A stretch of DNA of 64,000 nt from Rubrivivax sp. (GCA_027484825.1 JAIXSE010000016.1:248001-312000), one strand, 5' to 3'. Shown: positions 17,656-25,571, numbered from the stretch's first letter. Notes: generated from the sequence alone by a model not told the origin. Numbers and translations are program-made.

Positions 17656-18885
17656 ATGCGGCACTTCAACTACAAGCTTCGGCCGGTGACGATTGACAAC
17701 GCCAAGCCGAAGGACAAGCGGTACAGCCTGGTGGACGGTGGTGGCCTCCAGATCGAGATCAACCCGGGTGGCTCCAAGACCTGGCGCTTTGCGTACCGCC
17801 TGGACGGCAAGCAGCAGAAGGTCACCATTGGCGAGTACCCCGCTATCTCCATCAAGGAGGCTCGGGACGAGCACGAGCGGATGCGGGCCATGGTGGAGCG
17901 CGGCGAAAGTCCGGCGCTAGCCAAGCGCGTTGAGGTGGCCGCTCGCAAAGAAGGAGCGGCCGCAGGCGAGAGCAGCACCCTGTTCCGTCCCTTCGCGCTG
18001 GCCTGGATTGATGAGACCCTCTATCACCGATCAGAGACCTACCGGGCGCAAATGAAGCGCTGGCTCATCACCTATGTGTTCCCCCAAATCGGTGAGAAGG
18101 AAATGGACGAGGTGACGCCGGCAGAGGTGCTGCAGATCATTGAGGACGTGCGGCAGTACCCGGTGACGGCGGAGCGCATCCGGACGGTGATCCAGCAGGT
18201 TTACAACTACGGCATCCGCAAGCTCAAGGTCAATAGCAACCCAGCGGCACCGCTGCGTGGTGCCATTGTTGTTCCGCCAGCCGAGCACGCTCGCCACCTC
18301 AGCGAGAAGGAGCTCGGGGCCTTCTGGCGCTGCCTGGACATGCAGGGCGCCCACGCGACCACGATCCTGGCCAGCAAGCTGCTCATGCTCACGATGGCTC
18401 GGAAGATGGAACTGCTGAAGGCGAAGAAAGCGGAGTTCGATCTGGACGCCGGCATCTGGGACGTTCCGGCCGCGCGAATGAAAAAGCGGCGGCCGCACCG
18501 GGTGTTCCTTTCACTGCAGGCCGTCGATCTGCTGCGCCAGTTGTTCGCAATCACTGCAGCGTCTGAATACGTGGTCCCGTCCATCTTCCGAATCAGCACG
18601 CACATGGGGGAAGCGACGCTGAACCACTTCTTCAAGCGCATGGACTTTGGGGTGGAAGAGTTCTCGCCTCACGGCCTACGCGGGACGGCCGCGACGATCC
18701 TGCGTGAGCACGGGTTTCGCAAGGATGTTGTCGAGCTGCTGCTGTCCCACGTCGATGACGACCGAACAGCTGCCTCATACGTCCACCTGGAGGCGGTGGA
18801 GGAGAGGAAGCGTGCCATGCAGTACCTCGCTGACCTGGTGGACCGCGTGGCCACGGGGGGCGAGGTGATTGCACTGCGCGCCTGA
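17656..18885 (+). CDS. int: Tyrosine-type phage integrase (P4-like, DUF4102 N-terminus)
   Basis: The 409-residue protein has the N-terminal domain typical of P4-type integrases (YSLVDGGGLQIEINPGGSKTWRF, VTIGEYPAISIKEARDEHERM), a core-binding domain and a catalytic domain. Visible active-site features are the Arg in TMARKMELL, HGLRGTAATIL (H-x-L-R) and the region LLSHVDDDRTAASYVHLEAVEE carrying the final His and Tyr. It recombines the phage at the icd 3' end. AGGGAG precedes the ATG. Its N-terminal half closely resembles the truncated integrase at 56765. Confidence 0.95.
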   Translation: MRHFNYKLRPVTIDNAKPKDKRYSLVDGGGLQIEINPGGSKTWRFAYRLDGKQQKVTIGEYPAISIKEARDEHERMRAMVERGESPALAKRVEVAARKEGAAAGESSTLFRPFALAWIDETLYHRSETYRAQMKRWLITYVFPQIGEKEMDEVTPAEVLQIIEDVRQYPVTAERIRTVIQQVYNYGIRKLKVNSNPAAPLRGAIVVPPAEHARHLSEKELGAFWRCLDMQGAHATTILASKLLMLTMARKMELLKAKKAEFDLDAGIWDVPAARMKKRRPHRVFLSLQAVDLLRQLFAITAASEYVVPSIFRISTHMGEATLNHFFKRMDFGVEEFSPHGLRGTAATILREHGFRKDVVELLLSHVDDDRTAASYVHLEAVEERKRAMQYLADLVDRVATGGEVIALRA

Positions 18886-18935
18886 TTCGCTACAGTCGGC
18901 CTCATGCGCCTGGGACAGGGCTGCAGGGAGGATCT

Positions 18936-19346
18936 ATGGGGATTCGACTCAGGAAGAGCATCAAGCTGATGCCTGGCGTGAAGCTGAACATCAGCAAGAG
19001 CGGCATCAGCACGTCGTTGGGTGGCAAGGGCGCCACTGTGAACATCGGGAAGCGGGGTGTGCGCACGTCAGTGGGAGTTCCCGGCACGGGGATCGCGTTC
19101 ACATCGACGTCCAGCTCGCGCAGCCGCCAGCAGGCCCAGCGCGTGGCCAGCGCGGCTCAAGAGACGCCAGCGCTATCGGGTGAGGTGCCGGCCCGCCAAC
19201 TGACTGGATGGCTTTTCCTTGGCATTCTTCTCATGCCCTGGCTATTTGCTTGGCTCACTCTGCAGGAGGGTTACGGCAGAGGGGTGCGGTACCTCGCATT
19301 CGGGTGGCTGGCGATTTTGGTAATCGGCTACAGCGTGAAGAAATAG
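18936..19346 (+). CDS. DUF4236-family membrane protein
   Basis: The N-terminal 55 residues (MGIRLRKSIKLMPGVKLNIS, then SGISTSLGGKGATVNIGKRG) are the DUF4236 signature. A Ser-rich linker and two C-terminal membrane helices (about residues 91-108 and 116-132) follow. AGGGAGG precedes the ATG. It is 50 bases after int and convergent with the early operon. The function is unknown; position beside int suggests a lysogeny-expressed accessory gene. Confidence 0.75.
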   Translation: MGIRLRKSIKLMPGVKLNISKSGISTSLGGKGATVNIGKRGVRTSVGVPGTGIAFTSTSSSRSRQQAQRVASAAQETPALSGEVPARQLTGWLFLGILLMPWLFAWLTLQEGYGRGVRYLAFGWLAILVIGYSVKK

Positions 19347-19361
19347 CCCCGCCGAAGCGGG

Positions 19362-19916
19362 TCATTTGCAGTGCGGGCGCCTGCACCTAGATGCTCGTAG
19401 GCGGATCTCAGGCCTGGCGGCGATCTTCATGAACACCAGCCAGTGCGTCAGGCCCTTGCGGCCACTGACGTGACCGAACAGAGGTGGTTGCGGCACTAGA
19501 GCCAGTACCTCGCCGATCTTCACCTGCGTTTCGTTCCACTTGAACACAAGCGTCCCTCCCGGTTCCAGCACCCTCAGACACTCCGCAAACCCCTTGCGCA
19601 AGTCTTCGCGCCAGTCGTCGCTGAGCTTTCCGTACTTGGCTGCAAGCCACGACTTGGGGCCGGCTTTGACAAGATGTGGCGGATCAAACGCCACTAACTT
19701 GAATGAGGCATCCGGGAACGGCAGCGCGCGGAAGTCCATCAACGTATCCGGCGCAATCTGGATACTGCGCGTGCCGCTGGCGTTGCCGTGTGAGCGGTCC
19801 GTGACCGTGATGGTTTCTGCACGCCGGTCACCGAAGAGCACAACCGGATTGGCGCGATCGAACCACATCATCCGGCTACCGCAGCAGGGGTCTAGCACCG
19901 GTGGCAGGTCACTCAT
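19362..19916 (-). CDS. Phage class I SAM-dependent (DNA) methyltransferase
   Basis: The 184-residue protein begins MSDLPPVLDPCCGSRMMWFDR, with the catalytic motif IV as FDPPHLVK and LEPGGTLVFKWNETQVKIGEVL after it. DPP[YHF] is the motif of amino-methylating DNA methyltransferases, so the likely product is N6-methyladenine or N4-methylcytosine. I chose ATG 19916 because GGGAGG lies six bases upstream; it overlaps the preceding stop as TGATG. It is the last gene of the leftward operon. It may protect phage DNA; the target is unknown. Confidence 0.8.
   Translation of the reverse strand: MSDLPPVLDPCCGSRMMWFDRANPVVLFGDRRAETITVTDRSHGNASGTRSIQIAPDTLMDFRALPFPDASFKLVAFDPPHLVKAGPKSWLAAKYGKLSDDWREDLRKGFAECLRVLEPGGTLVFKWNETQVKIGEVLALVPQPPLFGHVSGRKGLTHWLVFMKIAARPEIRLRASRCRRPHCK
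19371..19386. repeat. Dispersed 16-bp palindrome copy 1
   Basis: GTGCGGGCGCCTGCAC, one mismatch to GTGCAGGCGCCTGCAC; it falls at the end of the methyltransferase gene. Confidence 0.8.
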
Positions 19917-20614
19917 CACTCGCCTCCCTTAGTGGAGCGGAGGGCGGCGTCAATGACCAGGCGGTGAACCTTGCCTGACGGCTCGACAATGTGAACCTCG
20001 CCCTCTGGCAAGTTGTCACGCAGCACCACCCGCATACCCAGGAAGCTGTCGCGCTCCTGCTCTTCCGTGAGCGCAGGGGCGGCGGTGCGGCTGGCGATTT
20101 CTGCGGCCTTCATCGCATTGATGCCGCCCGCCAGGATGTCCAAGAGCTGCGCGGCGTACTGGAGACGGTTACCCGCCTCAACGGACAAGGACACGGAGGG
20201 CGTTTCGTTGTAGAGACGCCCTGCAAACGAACGGCACTTCGCCGCGTGCCGCTTGGCCGCCGTGGCTTCCGGGATCAGGTCTTCCACCGGCTGTGCCGCC
20301 TGGGGTTGCGGGGTGGCAGGGCGCAGCGCCCACAGTCGCCGCTCAATGATCCCGGCAATCGGCTTGATGCGCTCATCATCAACGCCGCCGCCCAGATAGG
20401 CCACGACGACGCCCGCGACGTACTGCGCCCAGGTGCCGGGCTCTTCCTTCGCTTCGGCAGCGCGACGCGCCATGGCCTCCACGGACCCGTCGCAGTCATA
20501 GTCAGCGGGTGGGGACCACTCTGAGGGCTCCCGCGCGGGAGGGTCGTTCTCCGGGTCGTCCTGAGCTGCAGGGGTGAGCGTCTGACCCATGTAGTCCGCC
20601 CTATTCGCACTCAT
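19916..20614 (-). CDS. Hypothetical phage early protein
   Basis: A 232-residue acidic protein without a family I recognise. The N-terminus is Pro/Glu/Asp-rich; a middle helical part (EAMARRAAEAKEEPGTWAQY) and AKRHAAKCRSFAGRLYNETP follow. It overlaps both neighbours by a few bases, so it is translationally coupled in the early operon. No membrane segment or catalytic motif is visible. Confidence 0.7.
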   Translation of the reverse strand: MSANRADYMGQTLTPAAQDDPENDPPAREPSEWSPPADYDCDGSVEAMARRAAEAKEEPGTWAQYVAGVVVAYLGGGVDDERIKPIAGIIERRLWALRPATPQPQAAQPVEDLIPEATAAKRHAAKCRSFAGRLYNETPSVSLSVEAGNRLQYAAQLLDILAGGINAMKAAEIASRTAAPALTEEQERDSFLGMRVVLRDNLPEGEVHIVEPSGKVHRLVIDAALRSTKGGE

Positions 20615-20841
20615 TGTGGAGCTCCGGAATCCTGCGCACCAATGCTCAGCACCTGCTCAATGGGCCAAACGGTGGTCTTCTCACCGATCTTCCTACCCTC
20701 GGGCACTCGGCCCGCCTTCACCCACTTGTACCAAGTGGCGCGGTTGATGGGCAGCAAGCCGGGCTTGTTGTTCTTGGTGTCTCTGCAGATATCGGAGACG
20801 CGCAGCAGCGCTCCGGCGGGGTATTGCTTTTGGCCGGTCAC
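20611..20841 (-). CDS. AlpA/excisionase-like helix-turn-helix protein
   Basis: The GTG start at 20841 is preceded by AAGGAGG at ideal spacing and yields 76 residues. LLPINRATWYKWVKAGRVPE matches the winged-helix of AlpA/MerR-type excisionases and small regulators. It is probably an Xis or early regulator. It is in the leftward operon that runs toward int. A longer in-frame extension to 20916 overlaps the neighbour and lacks support. Confidence 0.7.
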   Translation of the reverse strand: MTGQKQYPAGALLRVSDICRDTKNNKPGLLPINRATWYKWVKAGRVPEGRKIGEKTTVWPIEQVLSIGAQDSGAPQ

Positions 20842-20957
20842 TTGTGGCCTCCTTCCTTGTCGATATTCAGGGGGCCGGCGATCCACCGGACAAGCTGGAG
20901 CATGGCTGCGCAGCATGCCGGGACGCCGGCGATGATCAGAACGGCGAGAGAGGTCAC
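20838..20957 (-). CDS. Small single-pass membrane protein
   Basis: A 39-residue frame from GTG 20957 reads MTSLAVLIIAGVPACCAAML then LVRWIAGPLNIDKEGGHK: one membrane helix and a short charged tail. It overlaps the upstream stop (GTGA at 20954-20957) and the downstream start, as its operon neighbours do, which is the main reason to call it. Function unknown. Confidence 0.55.
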   Translation of the reverse strand: MTSLAVLIIAGVPACCAAMLQLVRWIAGPLNIDKEGGHK

Positions 20958-21421
20958 GCCGCGGCCCTCCGCAGAAACGTAGGGTCCGAGACAGCTTTCA
21001 GCGCTGCGGCCTTCCTGTCGGCCCAAGCGCCCGCAAGCGCGAAGTTGGCCAAGTCAGTCTCCTTCGCCAGTTCGTCCATGACCTGAACGCCGTCCTTGGC
21101 GAGCTGGTAGTCGGGACCGGAGAACAACACGCGGCCTGTGTCCAAGAAGCGCTCGGTGACGCGGATCACCAGGTCGAACTGCTGCAGCATCTCCGGTACA
21201 CCGACGCGCAGCAGCTCTGCCACCTTCACCCAGGTGAGGGTGGTTTCAATCCAGTCCCAAAGGATCTGGCTGTTGGCTTGACCCTTGGCAATAGCGTCCA
21301 GCGTCTGCACATGCAGCAGGCCGAGCTTCACTCGGTCACGCTCGGTCATTCGCGGCCGGAGAGCCTTGGGCATACGCGCCAGCAGCTCTGTTGGCCCGAG
21401 CCGATGATGGCGTGGTTTCAT
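20954..21421 (-). CDS. Hypothetical phage early protein
   Basis: A 155-residue, mostly helical soluble protein (MKPRHHRLGPTELLARMPKA start). I recognise no family. The ATG overlaps the ParB stop by four bases. A function tied to replication or partition is possible from position only. Confidence 0.7.
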   Translation of the reverse strand: MKPRHHRLGPTELLARMPKALRPRMTERDRVKLGLLHVQTLDAIAKGQANSQILWDWIETTLTWVKVAELLRVGVPEMLQQFDLVIRVTERFLDTGRVLFSGPDYQLAKDGVQVMDELAKETDLANFALAGAWADRKAAALKAVSDPTFLRRAAA

Positions 21422-23160
21422 GCTTCCACCTCGGATGCCTGCTCGGTTGCAGCGTCGGCAGCGCCGGCGCTGCCCTCCTCATTCATGCCGGCGGAGCCGG
21501 CCTGTTCTTCTTCTACGAGGTCCGCCTGCACCGGTACCGGAGCGCTGGCTTTAGGCTTCGACTTGCGTTTTTTCGCGCCACCCTCCGGCGCTTGCGCAGC
21601 AGTGGAAGGGGTAGGAAGCGCTTCGGGATCCAGCGGGTTAATGCCATAGGACTTGGCCAGCAGGACGAGGGCGGGCGGTTGATCACGATAGTTGCAGCCG
21701 TACGGGGCATCGCACAGGGCGATCATGACGGCGAGGGCCCCAATTTCGTCTGCTGTCATCTGAGCGAGCTTGCCCGTCAGCCATTCGACGTCCTCGCCAT
21801 AGCCATCTAGGGCCGCAAGCTCCTCTTCCCAGCCCATGACTTCAGCGAGGGCTGCAGGGATCTCCGACAGCGCTTCCAGCATGTAGGCCAACACCAGCCG
21901 CAACTCGTCGGTTGAGCGGTCACGGTTGCGACACGCCTTGAGAACGTAGCGGAGGATCTCGCCCCAGTTCTGCCTGCAGGCTTCCTCTTCCTCCGTCAAC
22001 GGCAGGCTGGTGACTGTGTCGGTCGCTTCATCTTCCTGCTCGCGTTGGTGCGGCTCGGGAGCGATGCCGGCGGCGGTCAGCACGGCGTCCAAATCCTTGC
22101 GTGCGATGAAGCGAATCGGCTCGCCATCACCGGCGAGAGCCATCACGACGGGCGGGGCGGCTTCGCCCATTTGTGCAAGCGTCTTTTCGATGGTTGGGCC
22201 GCCGTCAGACACAGCCTTCTCCACGCACACATACTGCTCCTGATACTTCGTCGGCCAGTGGCGTGTGCGCATGGCTTCTGCGGCCTCTTCATCGGCGAGC
22301 ACCACGCCGCCTTGGGCCCGATGCAGATCAACCGCGGTCTCGAAGAGCCGCTTGTGCCTTGCGTCGAAGCAGTCGGTGTCAGTGCAGACGCCTGCACCAA
22401 ACAAATCAGTCAGGTCGGGGTCGTTGTCGCTGCAAAGAGCGCAACTGGTACAGGCGCGTCCATCATCGCTGAGCGTTGCGTCCGTCGTCATACCCTCAGA
22501 GGCGTCTTTCAGGGGGATGGTGAAGCTTGCGCCCTTCAGCGCGAGCTTCGCTGCGCGAGTGCTCTTCCATCCGATGGTTGCATGTTGGCCGTCCACCCAG
22601 CCCTTCTCACGCACCAGTTCCAGGGCCTTCTTCTGCATAGCCGCTGTAGGAATCCGGGCGATAGCTACGGCGATTTCAGCCGGCAATTCATCGGACTCAC
22701 AAGCGGAGCGGACTGCGTCACAGAGGTTCAGCAGCTTCAGGCGACCATAGATATAGCTCTTGCTCTTCCCCGAATCAGCAATGAGCTGCTCGGCTGTCAG
22801 CCCGTGGTCATCCATCAGGGCGCGGAAGCCTTCGGCCTCTTCCAATGCGGTCACATCGTCGCGGAGGAGGTTCTCGTGGATCTGCGCGACTTTGACGGCT
22901 TCATCGCTCATGTCTCGGATCACCGCCGGGATGCTGTCCAGGCCGGCCAGTTGCGCGGCACGGAAGCGACGGTGACCGAAAACGAGCTCCCATCCCGAAT
23001 AGCTGGGGACCGTCCGAGCAACCACAGGCGACATGACGCCCTGGCTCTTGATGCTCTCAGCGAGCTCCTGGAGCTTCACGGGATTGAAGTGCTTCCGTGG
23101 GTTGAATGGGCTCTCGCGTGTAGCTGCGAGCGACAGTTGAATGATCTTCTCGGTGGTCAT
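21418..23160 (-). CDS. Phage ParB/Spo0J-type DNA-binding protein
   Basis: The 580-residue protein opens with the ParB N-domain: PFNPRKHF, the nucleotide-binding motifs VFGHRRFRAAQLAGL (G-x-RR-x-R type) and IHENLLRDDVTALEEAEGF (E-N-x-x-R type), then a helix-turn-helix (LTAEQLIADSGKSKSYIYGRL). The intact motifs suggest a CTP-dependent clamp. The second half has a cysteine cluster (CTSCALCSDNDPD, CTDTDCFDARH) that may bind zinc, and a low-complexity tail. No ParA is nearby. The 16-bp palindromes dispersed over the prophage are candidates for its site. Confidence 0.88.
   Translation of the reverse strand: MTTEKIIQLSLAATRESPFNPRKHFNPVKLQELAESIKSQGVMSPVVARTVPSYSGWELVFGHRRFRAAQLAGLDSIPAVIRDMSDEAVKVAQIHENLLRDDVTALEEAEGFRALMDDHGLTAEQLIADSGKSKSYIYGRLKLLNLCDAVRSACESDELPAEIAVAIARIPTAAMQKKALELVREKGWVDGQHATIGWKSTRAAKLALKGASFTIPLKDASEGMTTDATLSDDGRACTSCALCSDNDPDLTDLFGAGVCTDTDCFDARHKRLFETAVDLHRAQGGVVLADEEAAEAMRTRHWPTKYQEQYVCVEKAVSDGGPTIEKTLAQMGEAAPPVVMALAGDGEPIRFIARKDLDAVLTAAGIAPEPHQREQEDEATDTVTSLPLTEEEEACRQNWGEILRYVLKACRNRDRSTDELRLVLAYMLEALSEIPAALAEVMGWEEELAALDGYGEDVEWLTGKLAQMTADEIGALAVMIALCDAPYGCNYRDQPPALVLLAKSYGINPLDPEALPTPSTAAQAPEGGAKKRKSKPKASAPVPVQADLVEEEQAGSAGMNEEGSAGAADAATEQASEVEA
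22382..22397. repeat. Dispersed 16-bp palindrome copy 2
   Basis: GTGCAGACGCCTGCAC, one mismatch; within the phage parB gene. Confidence 0.8.
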
Positions 23161-23615
23161 GCTTGAGCTCCAGGAACAGTGAAGAAACGGCGGTTGATGT
23201 GCTCGGGTGAAATGAACCCACCGCCCCCACTCGAGCTGGTGATGAAAGTGGTTCGGTGAGGTTTGGCGGGCGCGTCGCGGAAGGACTTCAGGCAGTTCTC
23301 GATGACGGCCGTGCGCAAGGAGTGGGCAGTCAGGTACTTGTGGCGAAGCGACAGGCTGATGAGTCCCATCGTGTCGCGGTCGGGCATCTGGCGGATCTCC
23401 AAATCCAAGTCCTCCACCAGGTCGGCGACGTTGAAGATGAAGGTGCCGGCGACGTCGTTTGCGATGGCCCGCAGAAAGCGTGATGGCTCCTGCAGTTCGT
23501 CGACCAGCACAAGATGCAGTTGCACCATGGTCCCGTCGCGAAGCGACAGGTCTTGGCTCGTGGAGAGGATCGAGTACCGATCCTTCTTGTACAGAACGTT
23601 GGGCTCATTCAGCAT
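23157..23615 (-). CDS. Hypothetical phage protein
   Basis: A 152-residue protein (MLNEPNVLYKKDRYSILSTS). The central part (VQLHLVLVDELQEPSRFLRAIAND) looks like an alternating beta/alpha fold. No family recognised. It overlaps the SSB-like gene upstream and parB downstream (ATGA), so it belongs to the recombination/partition part of the operon. Confidence 0.7.
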   Translation of the reverse strand: MLNEPNVLYKKDRYSILSTSQDLSLRDGTMVQLHLVLVDELQEPSRFLRAIANDVAGTFIFNVADLVEDLDLEIRQMPDRDTMGLISLSLRHKYLTAHSLRTAVIENCLKSFRDAPAKPHRTTFITSSSGGGGFISPEHINRRFFTVPGAQA

Positions 23616-23937
23616 GCTTAGGCTCCCTTGGGTCGTGGATGTTGGGAATCACGTCGGTGACGTTCTCCAGGCGGAGGACTGCGTTGCCGTGATCTGTTCG
23701 AGGTGAGAGGCCTTCGGCGTGAACCGTGACGGTCATGCCTCGGCGCAGAAGGCGCTGTTTGGCCTCGGCGGCGAAAAACCTGTTTGGGTCATCCCCGTAG
23801 TCCTGGACGCCAGTGAAGGGAAATCCCTTCGATGCGCCCAATTGGAAGAAGAGGAGAGCTCTCGGCTTTGGCCCCGGCGTGTAGCGGAGCTCTGCGTCGC
23901 TTCCAAGCTCGCCGGTGATCCTGATGGACGTGCTCAT
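23605..23937 (-). CDS. Single-stranded-DNA-binding-like (OB-fold) protein
   Basis: From the ATG at 23937 the product is 110 residues. MSTSIRITGELGSDAELRYT, then ALLFFQLGASKGFPF and RRGMTVTVHAEGLSPRTDHG, follow the strand order of phage SSB-like proteins, with GxLGxDAELR a strong hint. The longer frame upstream is discarded because the preceding gene occupies it. It probably coats single-stranded DNA during phage recombination or replication. Confidence 0.65.
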   Translation of the reverse strand: MSTSIRITGELGSDAELRYTPGPKPRALLFFQLGASKGFPFTGVQDYGDDPNRFFAAEAKQRLLRRGMTVTVHAEGLSPRTDHGNAVLRLENVTDVIPNIHDPREPKHAE

Positions 23938-24209
23938 GGGGCTTTCCCCTCCTCTGTGCTGACGACCAGCAGTGCGCCGTCCTTCGTCAGACCGATGCAG
24001 CGAGCGTCCGAAGTGCCGTCGTCGAGGTGTTGCTGCAGGTTGAAAAAATGGTCGCGCCACATGTCGGCGGCGCGGTCCGCGTCGGCGAGCTCTCGTTCAA
24101 CGAGCTCCAGTCGATTGCCTTGCTCGGCGACGACTTCACGGAGGTGTTGAAGCTCAAGGCGCTCCAGGCGACGCTTGATTCGTAGCGTGGCCGCGGTGTG
24201 CGTACGCAT
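23934..24209 (-). CDS. Coiled-coil phage protein
   Basis: A 91-residue protein whose first 65 residues form a long heptad helix (RLERLELQHLREVVAEQGNR and onward), ending in a short beta part (CIGLTKDGALLVVSTEE). GGAG stands seven bases before the ATG. Its stop overlaps the SSB-like start by ATGA. Function unknown. Confidence 0.65.
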   Translation of the reverse strand: MRTHTAATLRIKRRLERLELQHLREVVAEQGNRLELVERELADADRAADMWRDHFFNLQQHLDDGTSDARCIGLTKDGALLVVSTEEGKAP

Positions 24210-24212
24210 GGC

Positions 24213-24491
24213 CTAGCTCCGATGGGATTGCAGCTGGCGGAGTAGGCGGGTGCGCTCCTCACAGAGCTGCTGCAGAAGCCGTTGATCCTCCATGCGGCGC
24301 ATCTGCAGCGTCGGGCTCTTGAGATATCGCTCACGAAGCTCGGCCGCGCGGTTGTTGTCGAAATTGATGTGGGACAGCAACCGGTTGATCCGCTGCTGAT
24401 TCACCTTAAGGGCGGCCTCGATGCGACGCACATTGCGGCGGAGGTGCAGGCGCCTGTACAGCGCCATGGGCCATAGGGCTAGGAGAGTCAT
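24213..24491 (-). CDS. First gene of the leftward early operon, basic helical protein
   Basis: I chose ATG 24491 (GGAG six bases upstream) over TTG 24503. The 92-residue product has a hydrophobic N-terminus (MTLLALWPMALYRRLHLRRN) and a basic helical remainder rich in Arg, Leu and Gln. No family recognised. A phage operator pair and a putative promoter lie immediately upstream. Confidence 0.6.
   Translation of the reverse strand: MTLLALWPMALYRRLHLRRNVRRIEAALKVNQQRINRLLSHINFDNNRAAELRERYLKSPTLQMRRMEDQRLLQQLCEERTRLLRQLQSHRS
24444..24459. repeat. Dispersed 16-bp palindrome copy 3
   Basis: GTGCAGGCGCCTGTAC, one mismatch; near the start of the first early gene. Confidence 0.8.
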
Positions 24492-24520
24492 CGTGCGCTC
24501 CAATCGTTGACGACGGAGCG

Positions 24521-24560
24521 CAGATTAGCACGCTAATCTGCGTCTGTAAACGTGCTAATC
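24521..24560 (-). promoter_or_regulatory. Early leftward promoter with two repressor operators
   Basis: CAGATTAGCACGCTAATCTG (24521-24540) is a 9-bp perfect inverted repeat with a two-base centre. A second half-degenerate copy GTAAACGTGCTAAT is at 24547-24560. On the minus strand TTTACA (24545-24550) and TAATCT (24522-24527) stand 17 bases apart as -35 and -10, so binding would block the promoter. Confidence 0.75.
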
Positions 24561-24570
24561 GCTTTGGCGT

Positions 24571-24594
24571 AAAAAAACCCGCCGAAGCGGGTTT
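24571..24594 (-). terminator. Terminator of the LuxR/peptide transcript
   Basis: On the minus strand AAACCCGC-TTCG-GCGGGTTT is followed by a T run. It lies 20 bases beyond the peptide stop and isolates this two-gene unit from the early operon. Confidence 0.88.
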
Positions 24595-24613
24595 CAGGGG
24601 CAGCGCCAGAGGA

Positions 24614-24775
24614 TCAGTTGTCCGGCAGAGGGCCAGGGTTGGTGGGGCTGGTCGAGTCGGTGCGCACCACCTCAGTCTGTTCGCCACTGCTGCCGCCAGC
24701 GACGTTCTTCAGATCGTCAAGCGACAGCTCTTCGAGCTCTTCGACGCTCGTCTCGTTTTGCTTCGGGTTCTCCAT
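24614..24775 (-). CDS. 53-residue acidic peptide with double-glycine leader motif
   Basis: The ATG at 24775 is preceded by CGGAGG four bases away. The product (53 residues) contains LSLDDLKNVAGG at residues 17-28, an exact fit to the class II bacteriocin leader pattern LSxxELxxIxGG allowing Asp for Glu and Val for Ile. Cleavage after GG would release a 25-residue Ser/Thr/Pro-rich core without cysteine. It starts 24 bases after the LuxR-type gene and shares its terminator, so the two are co-transcribed. No C39-peptidase transporter is in the window. It could be a secreted peptide or an intracellular antirepressor; neither is shown. Confidence 0.75.
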   Translation of the reverse strand: MENPKQNETSVEELEELSLDDLKNVAGGSSGEQTEVVRTDSTSPTNPGPLPDN

Positions 24776-24799
24776 AAGACCTCCGTGTAACAAGGGAGG

Positions 24800-25510
24800 T
24801 CAGATAATACCCAAGCCCTTTGCACGGAAAGCAGCCGAAATAAAATTAGGGCAACCGAGAGTGCTGGTTGCGATACTCAGTATTGACTCAACCGCAGATT
24901 CACTGAGATGTAATGCTTTCGATATCTGTGCTGGGTCCTGGCCATTGGCAAGACGTCTAAGGGCATCAGTCTCGATTGGGGTCAATTCTTGACTCAACTC
25001 GCCCTCCGGGTCTGCCAGGTCGAACAGTGTCGCTGCGGGGACCATCGCGTATGCCGCTAGCATGCGGAAGTCGGGCAACAGGCGATCAAAGTTCGAGCGT
25101 GGGATCTCTTTATCCGTGTGTAGGGACAACTGCAGAAAGCGGCGTCGCGGCAGGTGAACGGACATGCTGATTCCAGATCGCAATCCAAAGCCGGAAAACG
25201 CGTCATAGATATCAGAGAGCTGCCGGTCTGCATACGTTCGATAGTCCCACACTGCCGGAGTCGAGTGGTATTTGCAGTGTTGCATCACCGGGCAGCGGCG
25301 CCCTAGGCCGAGCGGTGCGAGAGCGAGCCAATCATCAGACTGCGGCAGATTGTCGACGACGACTGTCCTGGGAGGCGCGTCTGCGCTTTGGATGAATGCG
25401 GTGGCGTCACACGTCCCAAAGCCCCACCTGTGGGAGAACGCTTCAAGCGGACGCAAGAACTCCTCAAGCGAAGAGGCTTCGGTGATGCTTGCCAGGTCGT
25501 CTTCGTTCAT
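24800..25510 (-). CDS. Phage LuxR-type transcription factor with autoinducer-binding domain
   Basis: The 236-residue protein has the two-domain layout of quorum-sensing receptors. The N-terminal autoinducer-binding domain keeps the conserved Trp in DDWLAL, Pro in RRCPVMQH, Trp in AVWDY and Gly in GFGLRSGISM. Two other canonical positions differ: the usual Asp before Pro is Cys, and the Tyr after the first Trp is Ala. The C-terminal LuxR helix-turn-helix begins LTPIETDALRRLANGQDPAQ and continues ISKALHLSESAVESILSI. No luxI homologue is in the window, so it is a solo receptor for a host or foreign signal. A lux-box palindrome and a phage operator are in its promoter. Confidence 0.88.
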   Translation of the reverse strand: MNEDDLASITEASSLEEFLRPLEAFSHRWGFGTCDATAFIQSADAPPRTVVVDNLPQSDDWLALAPLGLGRRCPVMQHCKYHSTPAVWDYRTYADRQLSDIYDAFSGFGLRSGISMSVHLPRRRFLQLSLHTDKEIPRSNFDRLLPDFRMLAAYAMVPAATLFDLADPEGELSQELTPIETDALRRLANGQDPAQISKALHLSESAVESILSIATSTLGCPNFISAAFRAKGLGII

Positions 25511-25550
25511 TTCGTTTCCATGTGCAACGGTCCCGGCGCATTCTGGCTCA

Positions 25551-25566
25551 CATTAGCACGCTAATG
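25551..25566. promoter_or_regulatory. Phage operator over the luxR-type promoter
   Basis: CATTAGCACGCTAATG is a 7-bp inverted repeat with the same core as the early operator at 24521. It covers the putative -10 (GCTAAT on the minus strand, 25552-25557), so the phage repressor should silence the receptor and peptide genes in the lysogen. Confidence 0.75.
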
Positions 25567-25571
25567 CAAGC

